NCBI GenBank assembly: GCA_027451785.1
Contig: DAIDIS010000020.1
Span: forward strand, 1-8,529
Direction of reading: 5' to 3'
Source of the DNA: Acidimicrobiales bacterium
GTDB lineage: Bacteria > Actinomycetota > Acidimicrobiia > Acidimicrobiales > JAKAVM01
DNA length: 8,529 nt
The position numbers were made by a program, and so were the translations under genes. The number at the start of each line of letters is the position of its first letter. Within the stretch, counting starts at the first letter, position 1. Positions 1 to 6,736 of this stretch are shown here, piece by piece. The notes below the pieces were generated by a model. The model was not told where the DNA came from, did not search any database, and saw nothing but the letters and a program-made list of their open reading frames with translations.

Positions 1-1
1 G

Positions 2-931
2 GTTTTTTGCTCTGGAGACACCACTTACGACTTCCCTGAGTTCCACTACAACCTGGGAACCCCCCTGGGCGCCTACTACGTCAACTCACAGGGTCTATAC
101 GAGAGGGACTTCACCAACGGGAACGTGCAGGTGAACCCGATGAGCGGCAACGGATACTTCACGCTGAATGCACAACCTGTTTCGACAACGACCACCACCA
201 CAGCAGCTCCGACCACCACCACAGCAGCTCCGACCACGACGACAGTCGCACCTACAACGACTACAACCCAAGCGAGTACCACCACTACGGCGGCTCCAAG
301 CACCACCACGACGCAGGCGTCGGCGACGACCACTTCCACTAATCCTTCGGCATCCGGATCTCAGGGGAGCACCAGCGGCTCCGGCGGTGCCGTCTCGGCG
401 GGTCCGATCAGTGTTGCCGGATCTTCCGGTGGTGGTGCGGGTGGAACAACCTCCTCGGGTCCCGTATCCGCGGGGCCGGTACAAGGCAGCGGGAACGATA
501 CGACGAGCTCAACTCTTTCGGCGGGAACCAATCAGCAAGTAACGCAATCAGTACCTACAATCAACTACGGATCCGCGAGCTCCAGTAACCCTGCGAAGCC
601 GATCGTCTCAGTCTTTTCCACCCCCGATGGAAAGGGCTACTGGGAGATCGCCTCCGACGGTGGGGTCTTCGCCTTCGGAGACGCAGGCTTCTTCGGTTCC
701 ACCGGAGCGATCTCCCTGAACAAGCCGATCGTGGCAGCCACTTCCACCCCCGATGGAAAGGGCTACTGGGAGATCGCCTCCGACGGTGGGGTCTTCGCCT
801 TCGGAGACGCAGGCTTCTTCGGTTCCACCGGTGGCCAGGCGACCAACGGCCCAATTGTGGGTATCGCCGAAGCCCCAAGTGGCACCGGATACTGGTTGGC
901 CTCTTCGGGCGGGACCATCTACGCAGAGTAG
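2..931 (+). CDS. C-terminal part of a secreted repeat protein with Thr/Pro linker (5' partial)
   Basis: The reading frame is open from the window edge to TAG at 929-931 (309 visible residues), so the true start and any signal peptide lie upstream. Visible order: residues 1-57 contain 'LGTPLGAYY' and 'ERDFTNGNVQVNP', which resemble the closing strands of putative glycosyl-hydrolase-like domains (from memory, not searched). About 60-115 is a Thr/Ala/Pro linker of TTTT-AAP and TTTT-QAS units. About 116-190 is a Ser/Gly-rich linker. 199-309 has two full 42-residue units with the core GYWEIASDGGVFAFGDAGFF, plus a third shortened one (GYWLASSGGTIYAE) that ends the protein. Such repeats, probably beta-strand rich, are abundant in extracellular Acidimicrobiia proteins. 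The linkers suggest an exported, possibly glycosylated protein. A surface or cell-wall role is inferred; any enzymatic role depends on the missing N-terminal part. The polysaccharide genes that follow are a plausible functional neighbour. Confidence 0.85.
   Translation, partial: VFCSGDTTYDFPEFHYNLGTPLGAYYVNSQGLYERDFTNGNVQVNPMSGNGYFTLNAQPVSTTTTTTAAPTTTTAAPTTTTVAPTTTTTQASTTTTAAPSTTTTQASATTTSTNPSASGSQGSTSGSGGAVSAGPISVAGSSGGGAGGTTSSGPVSAGPVQGSGNDTTSSTLSAGTNQQVTQSVPTINYGSASSSNPAKPIVSVFSTPDGKGYWEIASDGGVFAFGDAGFFGSTGAISLNKPIVAATSTPDGKGYWEIASDGGVFAFGDAGFFGSTGGQATNGPIVGIAEAPSGTGYWLASSGGTIYAE
190..252 (+). repeat. 21-bp tandem repeat encoding Thr-rich TTTTAAP units
   Basis: Bases 190-210 and 211-231 are identical 21-mers (GACCACCACCACAGCAGCTC plus C), each encoding one Thr/Ala/Pro heptad. 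A degenerate third copy covers 232-252. Looser Thr-rich repeats continue to about 345. This is in-frame linker expansion inside the coding region. The Val-rich open frames on the opposite strand come from this repetitiveness. Confidence 0.9.
596..831 (+). repeat. 126-bp direct repeat encoding the 42-residue GYWEIASDGG units
   Basis: Two copies with a 126-bp period: 596-721 and 722-831 (the second fades after 831). Bases 616-705 and 742-831 are identical over 90 bp, and the start of each unit (AAGCCGATCGT at 596 and 722) is also identical. Both copies translate to the same core. The third, partial unit at about 847-928 is clearly diverged at the DNA level, so the first two copies are either a recent duplication or kept alike by gene conversion. 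Confidence 0.95.
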
Positions 932-975
932 GTTCCCACGTTTCATAGCCAAGGGTTGGGGCATCATCGAGGAGC

Positions 976-999
976 TTCCGCTGGGGTAACCTAGCGGAA
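976..999 (+). other. 10-bp hairpin with GTAA tetraloop in the 932-1050 gap
   Basis: TTCCGCTGGG (976-985) pairs with CCTAGCGGAA (990-999) around the loop GTAA (986-989), with one G-T pair (983/992). In RNA this is a stable stem with a GNRA tetraloop. It lies 45 bases after the stop of the repeat protein and about 50 bases before the polymerase start. No T-tract follows (TCGTCCTAAAAAG). It could be a terminator without a U-tail, a 3' end stabiliser, or a leader structure of the next operon; the sequence does not decide. I found no convincing promoter in the remainder of this gap. Confidence 0.55.
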
Positions 1000-1050
1000 T
1001 CGTCCTAAAAAGATTCCATCGACCACAAGGCCACCAGAGGAGAGGAAGAA

Positions 1051-2451
1051 TTGATCTCAAGGCGGTTTGACCTTGGCTTATTACCGTCAAGGGAAGCCGA
1101 TCTAAACAAGAGAATTGCAGTGGGCGGACTGGGAGCGTTCTTGTGCCTGGCTATTGGCTTCCTAGGTGCGGCTTCTCCGACCTACGCCTTCGGTGGGATA
1201 GTGATTGTGGCGATACTTGTACTGGCGATTACTCGGCTGAATTTCGCAGTGGCGGTATTGGCAGGCTGCTTCTTCTTCGCCAATTATTTGGCCAAGGGTT
1301 CCGGCACTCTCACCATTGACAAAGCAATAGGGGCCATTGCCGTTCTGGCTTGGATGGTCGAGTGGACATTGGGGAAGCGTGGTTTGGTTGGGGCTCCACA
1401 GTTCTGGTTGATAGGAGGAATACTTTCCTGGCTTCTTGTCTCCTATTCGAATGCCATAGACCAGAGCGTCGCATTGAAGTTCTCGCTTCGGTACCTGATC
1501 TTCTTCGTGTTGTTCTTCTTGGTACTTCAAACAATCCAGGGCAGGCCGAAAACAGCGGAAATGCTGGTTACGGTTGCGGTCGTCGCAGCGACAGTTTCGG
1601 CCATTATCGGCTTAGAATCGTTTCTATCCGGTGCCCAGTCGCGCGCAACCGGACCCATCTTGGACCCAAACGATTTCGGTTTTCTTCTGGCGACGACATT
1701 GCCTCTGGCGATCTTCAAGGCGCGATGGGCCAAGACTAAGCGCGAGGGTACCTTCTTTTTCATTTGCTTCCTTTTGATCATCGCCTGTATCGGTGCGACA
1801 TTCTCCAGGGGAGCGCTTGTAGCCTTGTCGGCCTCCGGAGCTTGGATTTTATTATCCCGGCGCGTGCGAGTTCGCTGGTTGTTTGGCGCCATCGGGCTGG
1901 CGGCACTCTTATTTTCAATCGTGTATGCGTTTGATGCCTCAATCATCCAAGGCGCGTTTGTCCAAAAGGCACACATAGCGAATACCAATACCCTCAATCG
2001 TCTCTATCTTTGGAAGATTGCAGTAAGAGAGTTCGAGAGCCAGCCAATCTCGGGAGTGGGCCCTGGAAACTTCCCGCTGGCTTTGTCCCGCTTCGGCCAG
2101 TCTCCGGGCAATGGGGGAGGAGTCCTTACCACTCACAACGTTTATTTCAATATTTTGGCTGAGCTTGGTTTGCCGGGAGAGCTCTTCTTTCTTGGGTTCA
2201 TAGCGTATTCGTGGTGGGATCTCCGCAAGCCAATCAGGGGAAGCCTGAGACTCAATGCCATGCAGACTGCAATTGCCGCCGGCTTCGTTGCGGCTGTAGT
2301 TGGCTCCATGTTCCTTACGGAGCAGTACTACCCGCCGATCTGGTTCCTGTCCGCCCTCGGAATATCAATTTCAAGGGTACGAAACGCCCTGGCTCCCGGG
2401 GCCGACATTGATTTCGTCCGGAACAAAAGGAGATCTGGGAGAGCCCTGTGA
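1051..2451 (+). CDS. O-antigen ligase / polymerase family (Wzy_C-like) membrane protein
   Basis: A 466-residue, strongly hydrophobic protein with roughly ten to twelve membrane spans. The hallmarks are those of the O-antigen ligase/polymerase family: DPNDFGFLLATTLPLA (205-220), the SRGAL motif (252-256, with the conserved Arg253), NRLYLWKIA (316-324), GVGPGNF (335-341), and the HN...E.GLPGE signature (H362, N363, E371). The region between about 295 and 370 would be the large periplasmic-type loop outside the membrane. Members join or polymerise undecaprenyl-linked glycans at the outer face of the membrane; whether this one polymerises or ligates cannot be told. The TTG start is chosen because AGAGG (1041-1045) sits 5 nt upstream inside a purine-rich stretch. 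Its stop overlaps the next start as GTGA, so the two are likely translationally coupled. Confidence 0.85.
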   Translation: MISRRFDLGLLPSREADLNKRIAVGGLGAFLCLAIGFLGAASPTYAFGGIVIVAILVLAITRLNFAVAVLAGCFFFANYLAKGSGTLTIDKAIGAIAVLAWMVEWTLGKRGLVGAPQFWLIGGILSWLLVSYSNAIDQSVALKFSLRYLIFFVLFFLVLQTIQGRPKTAEMLVTVAVVAATVSAIIGLESFLSGAQSRATGPILDPNDFGFLLATTLPLAIFKARWAKTKREGTFFFICFLLIIACIGATFSRGALVALSASGAWILLSRRVRVRWLFGAIGLAALLFSIVYAFDASIIQGAFVQKAHIANTNTLNRLYLWKIAVREFESQPISGVGPGNFPLALSRFGQSPGNGGGVLTTHNVYFNILAELGLPGELFFLGFIAYSWWDLRKPIRGSLRLNAMQTAIAAGFVAAVVGSMFLTEQYYPPIWFLSALGISISRVRNALAPGADIDFVRNKRRSGRAL

Positions 2452-3689
2452 GGGTCGCAATGCTATCGACGCAATCGTCCGGTGGGCCTGTCGACCTGAC
2501 TGTACTAGTTGCTCGAGGTGTGGAGCGGTTGAAAAGGTCGGGAGAGCTTCCTTCAGCGGTTGAAATATGCGTTTTCGGTCCCAAGTTCCAATCCGGCTCA
2601 GGAGACATCTCAGATCTCCACGTCGAAGTTTCAATGTCCTCCAAGAAGGATTTTGCCGGAGCGCAAGCCATCGCTCGGGCACTGCGCAATTTTCAGCCCG
2701 ATGTGGTGCATGCCCAGGACAGAAGGGCATCGATGCTATTGGCCCTATATCGGAGAAATTGGGCGAAGCTGGTCACTTTTCACGGTGTGCCGGACTCGGC
2801 GACGAGCAAGTGGGTCCCGCAAGGGAGACTCGGCAAGCGACCTATCGGGCTGAATGGTTATAACCGCCTTGTTGCCGATTCTTTAATCGCCAACAGCATG
2901 GATTTAGTGGTAGCTCCATCGATTGCGATTGCCGGCTTTCTCGAAAGATCCCTTCGTGTCCCTTCAAGCAAGGTCGAGGTGGTGCACAACGGCGTAGAGC
3001 CGGGCCAATCTGTCGGCGAGCGGTCTAAGGCGGGAGGCGTGAGCGACTTTTCTAAGCCTGGAGTCGTGAGCGACGGCGACACCGCAAGCGACGGCCCGAT
3101 CGAGCACGAGAGGCCACTGACTTTTGTAACTGTTAGCTCGTTTGCTCCCTGTAAGGAGATCCCGCTTCTCATTGATGCGTTCAGCGATGTCGTCAAGGTG
3201 ATCCCTGGCGCAGAGCTTTTGCTGGTTGGGGATGGGGAGGAAAAGGACCTAGCAGTGTCCAAAGTAAATTCCATGGGCCTTTCGACAATGGTCCGCTTCA
3301 CGGGATATACGACCGGCGTGAGGGATTACCTCAGGACATCCGACGTATTCGTGCTGCCTTCATCAAATGAGAACCTTCCGTTGGCGATGCTTGAGGCGAT
3401 GTCTGAAGGACTGCCGGTAATCGCATCGAACATCGGAGGTATTCCTGAAGCCTTGGACGAAAGGTCGGGAATTCTGGTGACACCAAACAATCGAGCGCAG
3501 CTCGTGGCTGCCATGGTGGATCTCGCCGGCAACTACTCAAAGAGACTCATAATGGGCGATAACGCCGCAGCTCGGATATCGGATGAGTTTTCTTCCGCCA
3601 AATGTGCGCAAGGCTATTTGGCCGCATGGAATGCCGTAGTGTCGGCCAAAAGTAAGCGCAAGCCCGCTCTGCCGGGCTCCAAGCCATGA
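2448..3689 (+). CDS. GT4-family glycosyltransferase with interdomain insertion
   Basis: A 413-residue GT-B fold enzyme expected to act at the cytoplasmic membrane face, transferring a sugar from a nucleotide donor. The N-terminal acceptor domain has 'FQPDVVHAQD' (82-91), 'TFHGVPDS' (110-117) and 'VEVVHNGVEP' (176-185). The C-terminal donor domain starts near 224 (TFVTVSSFAPCKEIPLLIDA, with Lys236 as the likely phosphate contact). It continues through LLVGDGEE and carries the EX7E catalytic signature E308-E316 in SSNENLPLAMLEAM. Sugar and acceptor cannot be predicted. Unusual: residues about 190-220, between the domains, hold an acidic/Ser/Gly insertion with a 9-residue tandem duplication. The GTG start overlaps the upstream stop, with GGGAG (2437-2441) 6 nt before it. 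It is the middle gene of a three-gene overlapping operon. Confidence 0.88.
   Translation: MRVAMLSTQSSGGPVDLTVLVARGVERLKRSGELPSAVEICVFGPKFQSGSGDISDLHVEVSMSSKKDFAGAQAIARALRNFQPDVVHAQDRRASMLLALYRRNWAKLVTFHGVPDSATSKWVPQGRLGKRPIGLNGYNRLVADSLIANSMDLVVAPSIAIAGFLERSLRVPSSKVEVVHNGVEPGQSVGERSKAGGVSDFSKPGVVSDGDTASDGPIEHERPLTFVTVSSFAPCKEIPLLIDAFSDVVKVIPGAELLLVGDGEEKDLAVSKVNSMGLSTMVRFTGYTTGVRDYLRTSDVFVLPSSNENLPLAMLEAMSEGLPVIASNIGGIPEALDERSGILVTPNNRAQLVAAMVDLAGNYSKRLIMGDNAAARISDEFSSAKCAQGYLAAWNAVVSAKSKRKPALPGSKP
3024..3077 (+). repeat. 27-bp imperfect tandem duplication in the glycosyltransferase linker
   Basis: Units 3024-3050 and 3051-3077 match at 21 of their first 24 bases and encode SKAGGVSDF and SKPGVVSDG. 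A further short echo (DTASDG) follows directly. The duplication lies in the linker between the two GT-B domains, where a length change should be tolerated. Confidence 0.8.
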
Positions 3690-4762
3690 GGATATTGCAC
3701 GTAATAGCGGGGATGGACCCTGGCGGGGCCGAGAGGATGGTCCTGCAGCTAACCCAGGACGCTCTTTCCCGGTTGGACGAAGTGATGGTGGTCAGCTCCC
3801 CTGGGCTGTGGTCCGCAAAGGTCGAGGAACTTGGCGGCGTGTGGCGCGAGGCCCCATTGGGTTCCAGAAGCGGTCTGGCGACCGTTGCAGCGGTCCGGAA
3901 GGTGCGGAATGCCATAGGAGAACTTCGCCCACATTTGGTTCACTCTCACAATGTTCGGGCCGCGTTGGCGACCCGTATGGCATTGGTCTCGGCTCGAAGT
4001 GACTCCAAGCACATTACAACCCTGCACGGGCTGAATCCTTCGGACTACTTGTCGGCTGCAAGGATGCTCAAGCTTGCCGGGACCCGCGTTGTTGCCTGTG
4101 CGCCATCGGTCGGCGGGTCCCTGCAAGAAGCGGGCTACCCGCCATCTCGCCTCTCGGTAATCGTAAACGGGGCGAACCTGGAGCCTGCCACCGAGGATCG
4201 GATCTCAGCGATGAGGTCTCGGGTATCGCAATCTGGCCGACCACTAGTAGTCGGAGTCGGGAGACTCACCGATCAGAAGAACTGGGACCTATTGATCGAA
4301 GTTGCTGAGCTGTTGCCGAGCGTGAGATTTGTCGTAGCGGGTTCGGGGGAGCTTCGTGAACATCTTGTGTCCCGTGCCAAGGAAACTGGTGGGGACGTTG
4401 AGTTCATTGGCAATGTTGATGACATTCCGGCGCTTTTGGGTGCAGCGGATTGCTTGATCTCCACTTCGGATTGGGAGGGCCTCCCCCTTTCCTTGCTTGA
4501 AGCGCTTTCGTTGGGGACACCCTCGGTAGTTCCAGGCGTGGATGGGATAAACGATGTTATCCCGGAGAGCTGCGCTGTAATCGTAAAGGATAGGTCTCCT
4601 ACCTCGTTCGCCGAGGCTATTGAGCGCCTGATAGCCGACGAGTCCTTGTCCGCTGGGCTGCGCGAGATTGCGAAGCTTGAGTCAAAGAACTGGTCTCTCG
4701 CCCAAATGCTTGAGAAATATGCTGCCGAATACCAGGTCGTTTTGGGGAGACCTTCGCAGTGA
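3686..4762 (+). CDS. GT4-family glycosyltransferase
   Basis: A 358-residue GT-B enzyme. The N-terminal GMDPGGAER (9-17) is the glycine-rich loop typical of GT4 enzymes. Further landmarks are RPHLVHSHN (81-89), TTLHGLNP (111-118), 'VIVNGAN' (158-164), the donor-domain GRLTDQKNWDLLI (192-204, Arg193 and Lys198 as nucleotide-diphosphate contacts), VVAGSGELR, and the EX7E pair E264-E272 in SDWEGLPLSLLEAL. Length is normal for the family. ATG overlaps the previous stop as ATGA. No clear Shine-Dalgarno is seen and a small hairpin (3661-3678) lies just upstream, so reinitiation by ribosomes finishing the preceding gene is likely. It is the last gene of the glycan operon. The 36-bp gap to the convergent response regulator shows no terminator-like hairpin, only a direct repeat ACGAAGC (4774-4780, 4791-4797). 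Substrate unknown. Confidence 0.88.
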   Translation: MRILHVIAGMDPGGAERMVLQLTQDALSRLDEVMVVSSPGLWSAKVEELGGVWREAPLGSRSGLATVAAVRKVRNAIGELRPHLVHSHNVRAALATRMALVSARSDSKHITTLHGLNPSDYLSAARMLKLAGTRVVACAPSVGGSLQEAGYPPSRLSVIVNGANLEPATEDRISAMRSRVSQSGRPLVVGVGRLTDQKNWDLLIEVAELLPSVRFVVAGSGELREHLVSRAKETGGDVEFIGNVDDIPALLGAADCLISTSDWEGLPLSLLEALSLGTPSVVPGVDGINDVIPESCAVIVKDRSPTSFAEAIERLIADESLSAGLREIAKLESKNWSLAQMLEKYAAEYQVVLGRPSQ

Positions 4763-4798
4763 CGGGCCAGCCGACGAAGCATTAATTCTTACGAAGCC

Positions 4799-5437
4799 CT
4801 ATTTCTTATTGTCGTGAGTCACTGCGTAGATTGCAGCTTCCGTCCTGTGGGCCACTCCCAACTTGGCCAATATGTTCGATACATAGTTCTTCACAGTTTT
4901 CTCCGCAAGGTGAATCTCGTTTGAGATCTGCCTATTTGTAAGGCCCTTGGCGATCAGGTCGAGAACCTCCCTCTCTTGAGGGGTCAGCTTCGAACGAACG
5001 TCCTCGTTTTCGTTTTGTCGCCGGAGGTGATCGAGAAGGCGCTTGGTGGTTCCAGGGTCGAGTAGGGACTTTCCCGCAGCAACAGAGCGCACTGCACTCA
5101 CGAAGTCAGTCCCCTTGACATCCTTCAAAACGTAGCCCGAGGAACCCGCCATGATCGCGGCCATCAGTGCTTCGTCGTCTGCGAACGAAGTGAGCATGAG
5201 GCAAGCGATTTCCGGATGGGCATCCCTCACATGCCGACAGAGGTCAATGCCGTTGCCGTCCGGGAGTCGCACGTCGAGGATGGCCACTTGCGGCATGAGG
5301 GCGGGTATCCGGTCTTTTGCCTGCTCTATCGAGGACGCCTCTCCAATCACTTGGATATCGTCTTCGGTCTCCAAAAGTGACCGGATTCCGGTTCGCACCA
5401 AGTCATGGTCATCAAGTAGGAATACGCTTATGGTCAT
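4799..5437 (-). CDS. devR: DosR/DevR-like NarL-family response regulator
   Basis: A 212-residue receiver plus LuxR-type HTH regulator. Receiver: acidic pair D9-D10 with H11, phospho-acceptor Asp55 (AILDVRLPDGNGIDLC), Thr83 and Lys105 (SGYVLKDVKG). DNA-binding domain: LTPQEREVLDLIAKGLTNRQI (151-171) and LAEKTVKNYVSNILAKLG (177-194). Compared by memory with M. tuberculosis DosR, LDVRLPDGNG, SGYV-KD-KG and LAEKTVKNYVS match almost residue for residue, including the Lys/Lys/Asn that contact the DosR box. It therefore most likely activates genes when phosphorylated by the divergent neighbour kinase. I chose ATG at 5437 (MTISVFLLDDHD) because family members begin right there and a GAAG lies upstream. 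An in-frame ATG at 5461 would add eight residues but has no ribosome site. Orthology with DosR is inferred; a DosR-family paralogue is the alternative. Confidence 0.87.
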   Translation of the reverse strand: MTISVFLLDDHDLVRTGIRSLLETEDDIQVIGEASSIEQAKDRIPALMPQVAILDVRLPDGNGIDLCRHVRDAHPEIACLMLTSFADDEALMAAIMAGSSGYVLKDVKGTDFVSAVRSVAAGKSLLDPGTTKRLLDHLRRQNENEDVRSKLTPQEREVLDLIAKGLTNRQISNEIHLAEKTVKNYVSNILAKLGVAHRTEAAIYAVTHDNKK

Positions 5438-5504
5438 ATGGGTATCTTCGCGCGGAAACATTCCAGGCGTATTGTGTGACTACGACTACTCATAGGGGTC
5501 ATTG
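5438..5504. promoter_or_regulatory. Divergent regulator/kinase intergenic region
   Basis: This is the only non-coding space between the two divergent two-component genes, so both promoters probably lie here or reach into the coding ends. It contains a tandem GACTAC-GACTAC (5478-5489 region) and a possible TATTGT -10-like hexamer (5470-5475) facing the kinase, with no good -35. AGGGG (5494-5498) is the kinase ribosome site. I see no convincing DosR-box palindrome. The call rests on geometry rather than on recognised promoter elements. Confidence 0.35.
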
Positions 5505-6641
5505 ATGGATGAGGCGACTACAAAGGATCCGGCGAAACTCGACGCGCTGCTCAACTCAGTGCTCGCCGTGGGATCTGACCTGGAGCTGGCCTCGGTTCTT
5601 GAGAGGATAGTAAAAGAGGCAACGAGTTTGGTCGGTTCAAAATATGGCGCCTTGGGAGTCCTTACTGCCAGGAAAGACAAGCTGGCCAACTTCATTACCG
5701 TCGGAATTGACGAAAAGGAGGTCGAGTCGATCGGTGACTTGCCTTCGGGCAAGGGAGTGCTGGGACTTCTGATTAGCGACCCGCAGCCGATACGACTAAC
5801 CGACATTTCGCATCACGAGCGGTCAGTTGGGTTCCCGGACAATCATCCGATAATGAAATCGTTCCTGGGGGTACCGATCAGAATTCGCGGCGAAGCGTAC
5901 GGGAATCTCTATCTTTGCGAAAAACTTGATGGCGAAGAGTTCACCGAGGAGGACGAGTCGCTGATGGTCGTCTTGGCGACCGCGGCGGCGATTGCAATCG
6001 ACAACGCCCGGTTACTCATGAGGGTGAGGGAGCTGACACTGGCGGAAGATCGGGAGCGGATTGCTCGGGACCTACATGACACGGTCATTCAGCGCCTTTT
6101 TGCGGTGGGATTATCGCTTCAGTCAGTGGCCAAGCGAATCGACTCACTCGAGATCCAGGATCGAATTCGCCACGAGATCGACCACCTGGATGAGACGATA
6201 AGACAGGTCAGGGCGACGATCTTCGACCTAGACATGAACAGCTCGGACGGCTCTTCGCTTAGGGCTCAGTTTCTGGGAATCTCGAAGGAAGCTGAACGAT
6301 CACTGGGCTTCAAGCCACAATTGTCCATCGAGGGGCCAGTTGACTCGGTTTCTTCTCCGGAAATGATCTCCGATATGACTAGCGCATTCAGGGAGGCGCT
6401 TTCGAACGTGGCCAAACACGCTGCAGCCACTGAAGTAACCGTGAGGCTATTTGCTGACGCCAAGTGGATCGGATTCGAGACTTTGGACAATGGAGTTGGG
6501 ATCGGCGGGACTCCGACCATCACCGGAGGTCGTGGAGTCCACAATATGCACGACCGTGCAAGGACGCTGGGCGGCAAGTGCGAGGTTGCCTCAAGTACTT
6601 CGGGCGGCACTCTGGTGACTTGGCAGGTGCCCGTCGAGTAA
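5505..6641 (+). CDS. devS: DosS/DosT-like GAF sensor histidine kinase (single GAF domain)
   Basis: A 378-residue soluble kinase with no membrane spans. GAF domain about 12-170, HisKA_3 about 180-245 with phospho-His191 in RIARDLHDTVIQRLFAVGLSLQ, HATPase_c about 285-378 with N-box EALSNVAKHA (Asn301), DNGVGI (Asp328) and GGRGVHNM. The GAF closely resembles the heme-binding GAF-A of mycobacterial DosS: GFPDNHPIMKSFLGVP puts His114 at the position of heme ligand His149, and GNLYLCEK puts Tyr136 at distal Tyr171. Gly51 replaces DosS Glu87, as in DosT. DosS has a second GAF domain that is absent here (378 versus about 578 residues). It probably autophosphorylates in response to O2/NO/CO or redox and phosphorylates the divergent regulator; heme binding is inferred. 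ATG 5505 is preferred over TTG 5502 because AGGGG is then 6 nt away. Confidence 0.87.
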   Translation: MDEATTKDPAKLDALLNSVLAVGSDLELASVLERIVKEATSLVGSKYGALGVLTARKDKLANFITVGIDEKEVESIGDLPSGKGVLGLLISDPQPIRLTDISHHERSVGFPDNHPIMKSFLGVPIRIRGEAYGNLYLCEKLDGEEFTEEDESLMVVLATAAAIAIDNARLLMRVRELTLAEDRERIARDLHDTVIQRLFAVGLSLQSVAKRIDSLEIQDRIRHEIDHLDETIRQVRATIFDLDMNSSDGSSLRAQFLGISKEAERSLGFKPQLSIEGPVDSVSSPEMISDMTSAFREALSNVAKHAAATEVTVRLFADAKWIGFETLDNGVGIGGTPTITGGRGVHNMHDRARTLGGKCEVASSTSGGTLVTWQVPVE

Positions 6642-6651
6642 TCATCGGAAT

Positions 6652-6696
6652 CGCAAAGCCCCGCTTCTTGAGGGGGTTTAGAAGCGGGGCTTTGCG
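6652..6696. terminator. Strong bidirectional hairpin terminator between convergent genes
   Basis: A perfect 17-bp stem: bases 6652-6668 (CGCAAAGCCCCGCTTCT) pair with 6680-6696 around an 11-base loop. It lies 10 bases after the kinase stop and about 21 bases beyond the stop of the convergent cytochrome operon, so it can serve both strands. There is no long T-tract on either side (TATATTCC on the right; TTCCGAT on the opposite strand), which is common in actinobacterial terminators. Confidence 0.85.
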
Positions 6697-6705
6697 TATA
6701 TTCCG

Positions 6706-6736
6706 GGTCCTAGGACGTTAGGACCTGTAGTGGTCC
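6706..6736. repeat. Cluster of overlapping GGTCC/GGACC inverted repeats at a gene end
   Basis: GGTCCTA (6706-6712) and TAGGACC (6719-6725) form a perfect 7-bp inverted repeat with a 6-base spacer. Within it GTCCTAGGAC (6707-6716) is itself a 10-bp palindrome. GGACC (6721-6725) also pairs with GGTCC (6732-6736). The cluster straddles the stop codon of the minus-strand 330-residue protein gene. The elements are mutually exclusive as RNA hairpins. Confidence 0.7.

Noticed and set aside
190..345. Short repeats that might suggest a CRISPR array
   Set aside because: The repeats are contiguous, in frame and lack spacers; they encode a Thr/Pro linker.
76..484. Val-rich and Arg/Gly-rich open frames on the minus strand
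   Set aside because: They are mirrors of the ACC/ACG-rich Thr linker of the plus-strand gene; composition is repetitive and there is no independent ribosome site.
608..1090. 160-residue minus-strand frame over the 42-residue repeats
   Set aside because: It is a shadow of the repeated plus-strand coding sequence; the duplicated peptide within it simply reflects the DNA repeat.
4763..4798. Terminator between the last glycosyltransferase and the convergent response regulator
   Set aside because: No stem of useful length is visible in these 36 bases, only a direct repeat ACGAAGC.
5065..5075. GGGACTTTCCC as a possible DosR box
   Set aside because: It lies inside the response regulator coding region and its half-site spacing does not fit the DosR palindrome (GGGACT and AGTCCC two bases apart).
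5502..5504. TTG at 5502 as the kinase start
   Set aside because: AGGGG would be only 3 nt away; ATG at 5505 gives a proper 6-nt spacing.
6721..6736. GGACC-N6-GGTCC as a DosR box
   Set aside because: The distance between GAC and GTC is too long and the site is at the 3' end of a gene, not in a promoter.
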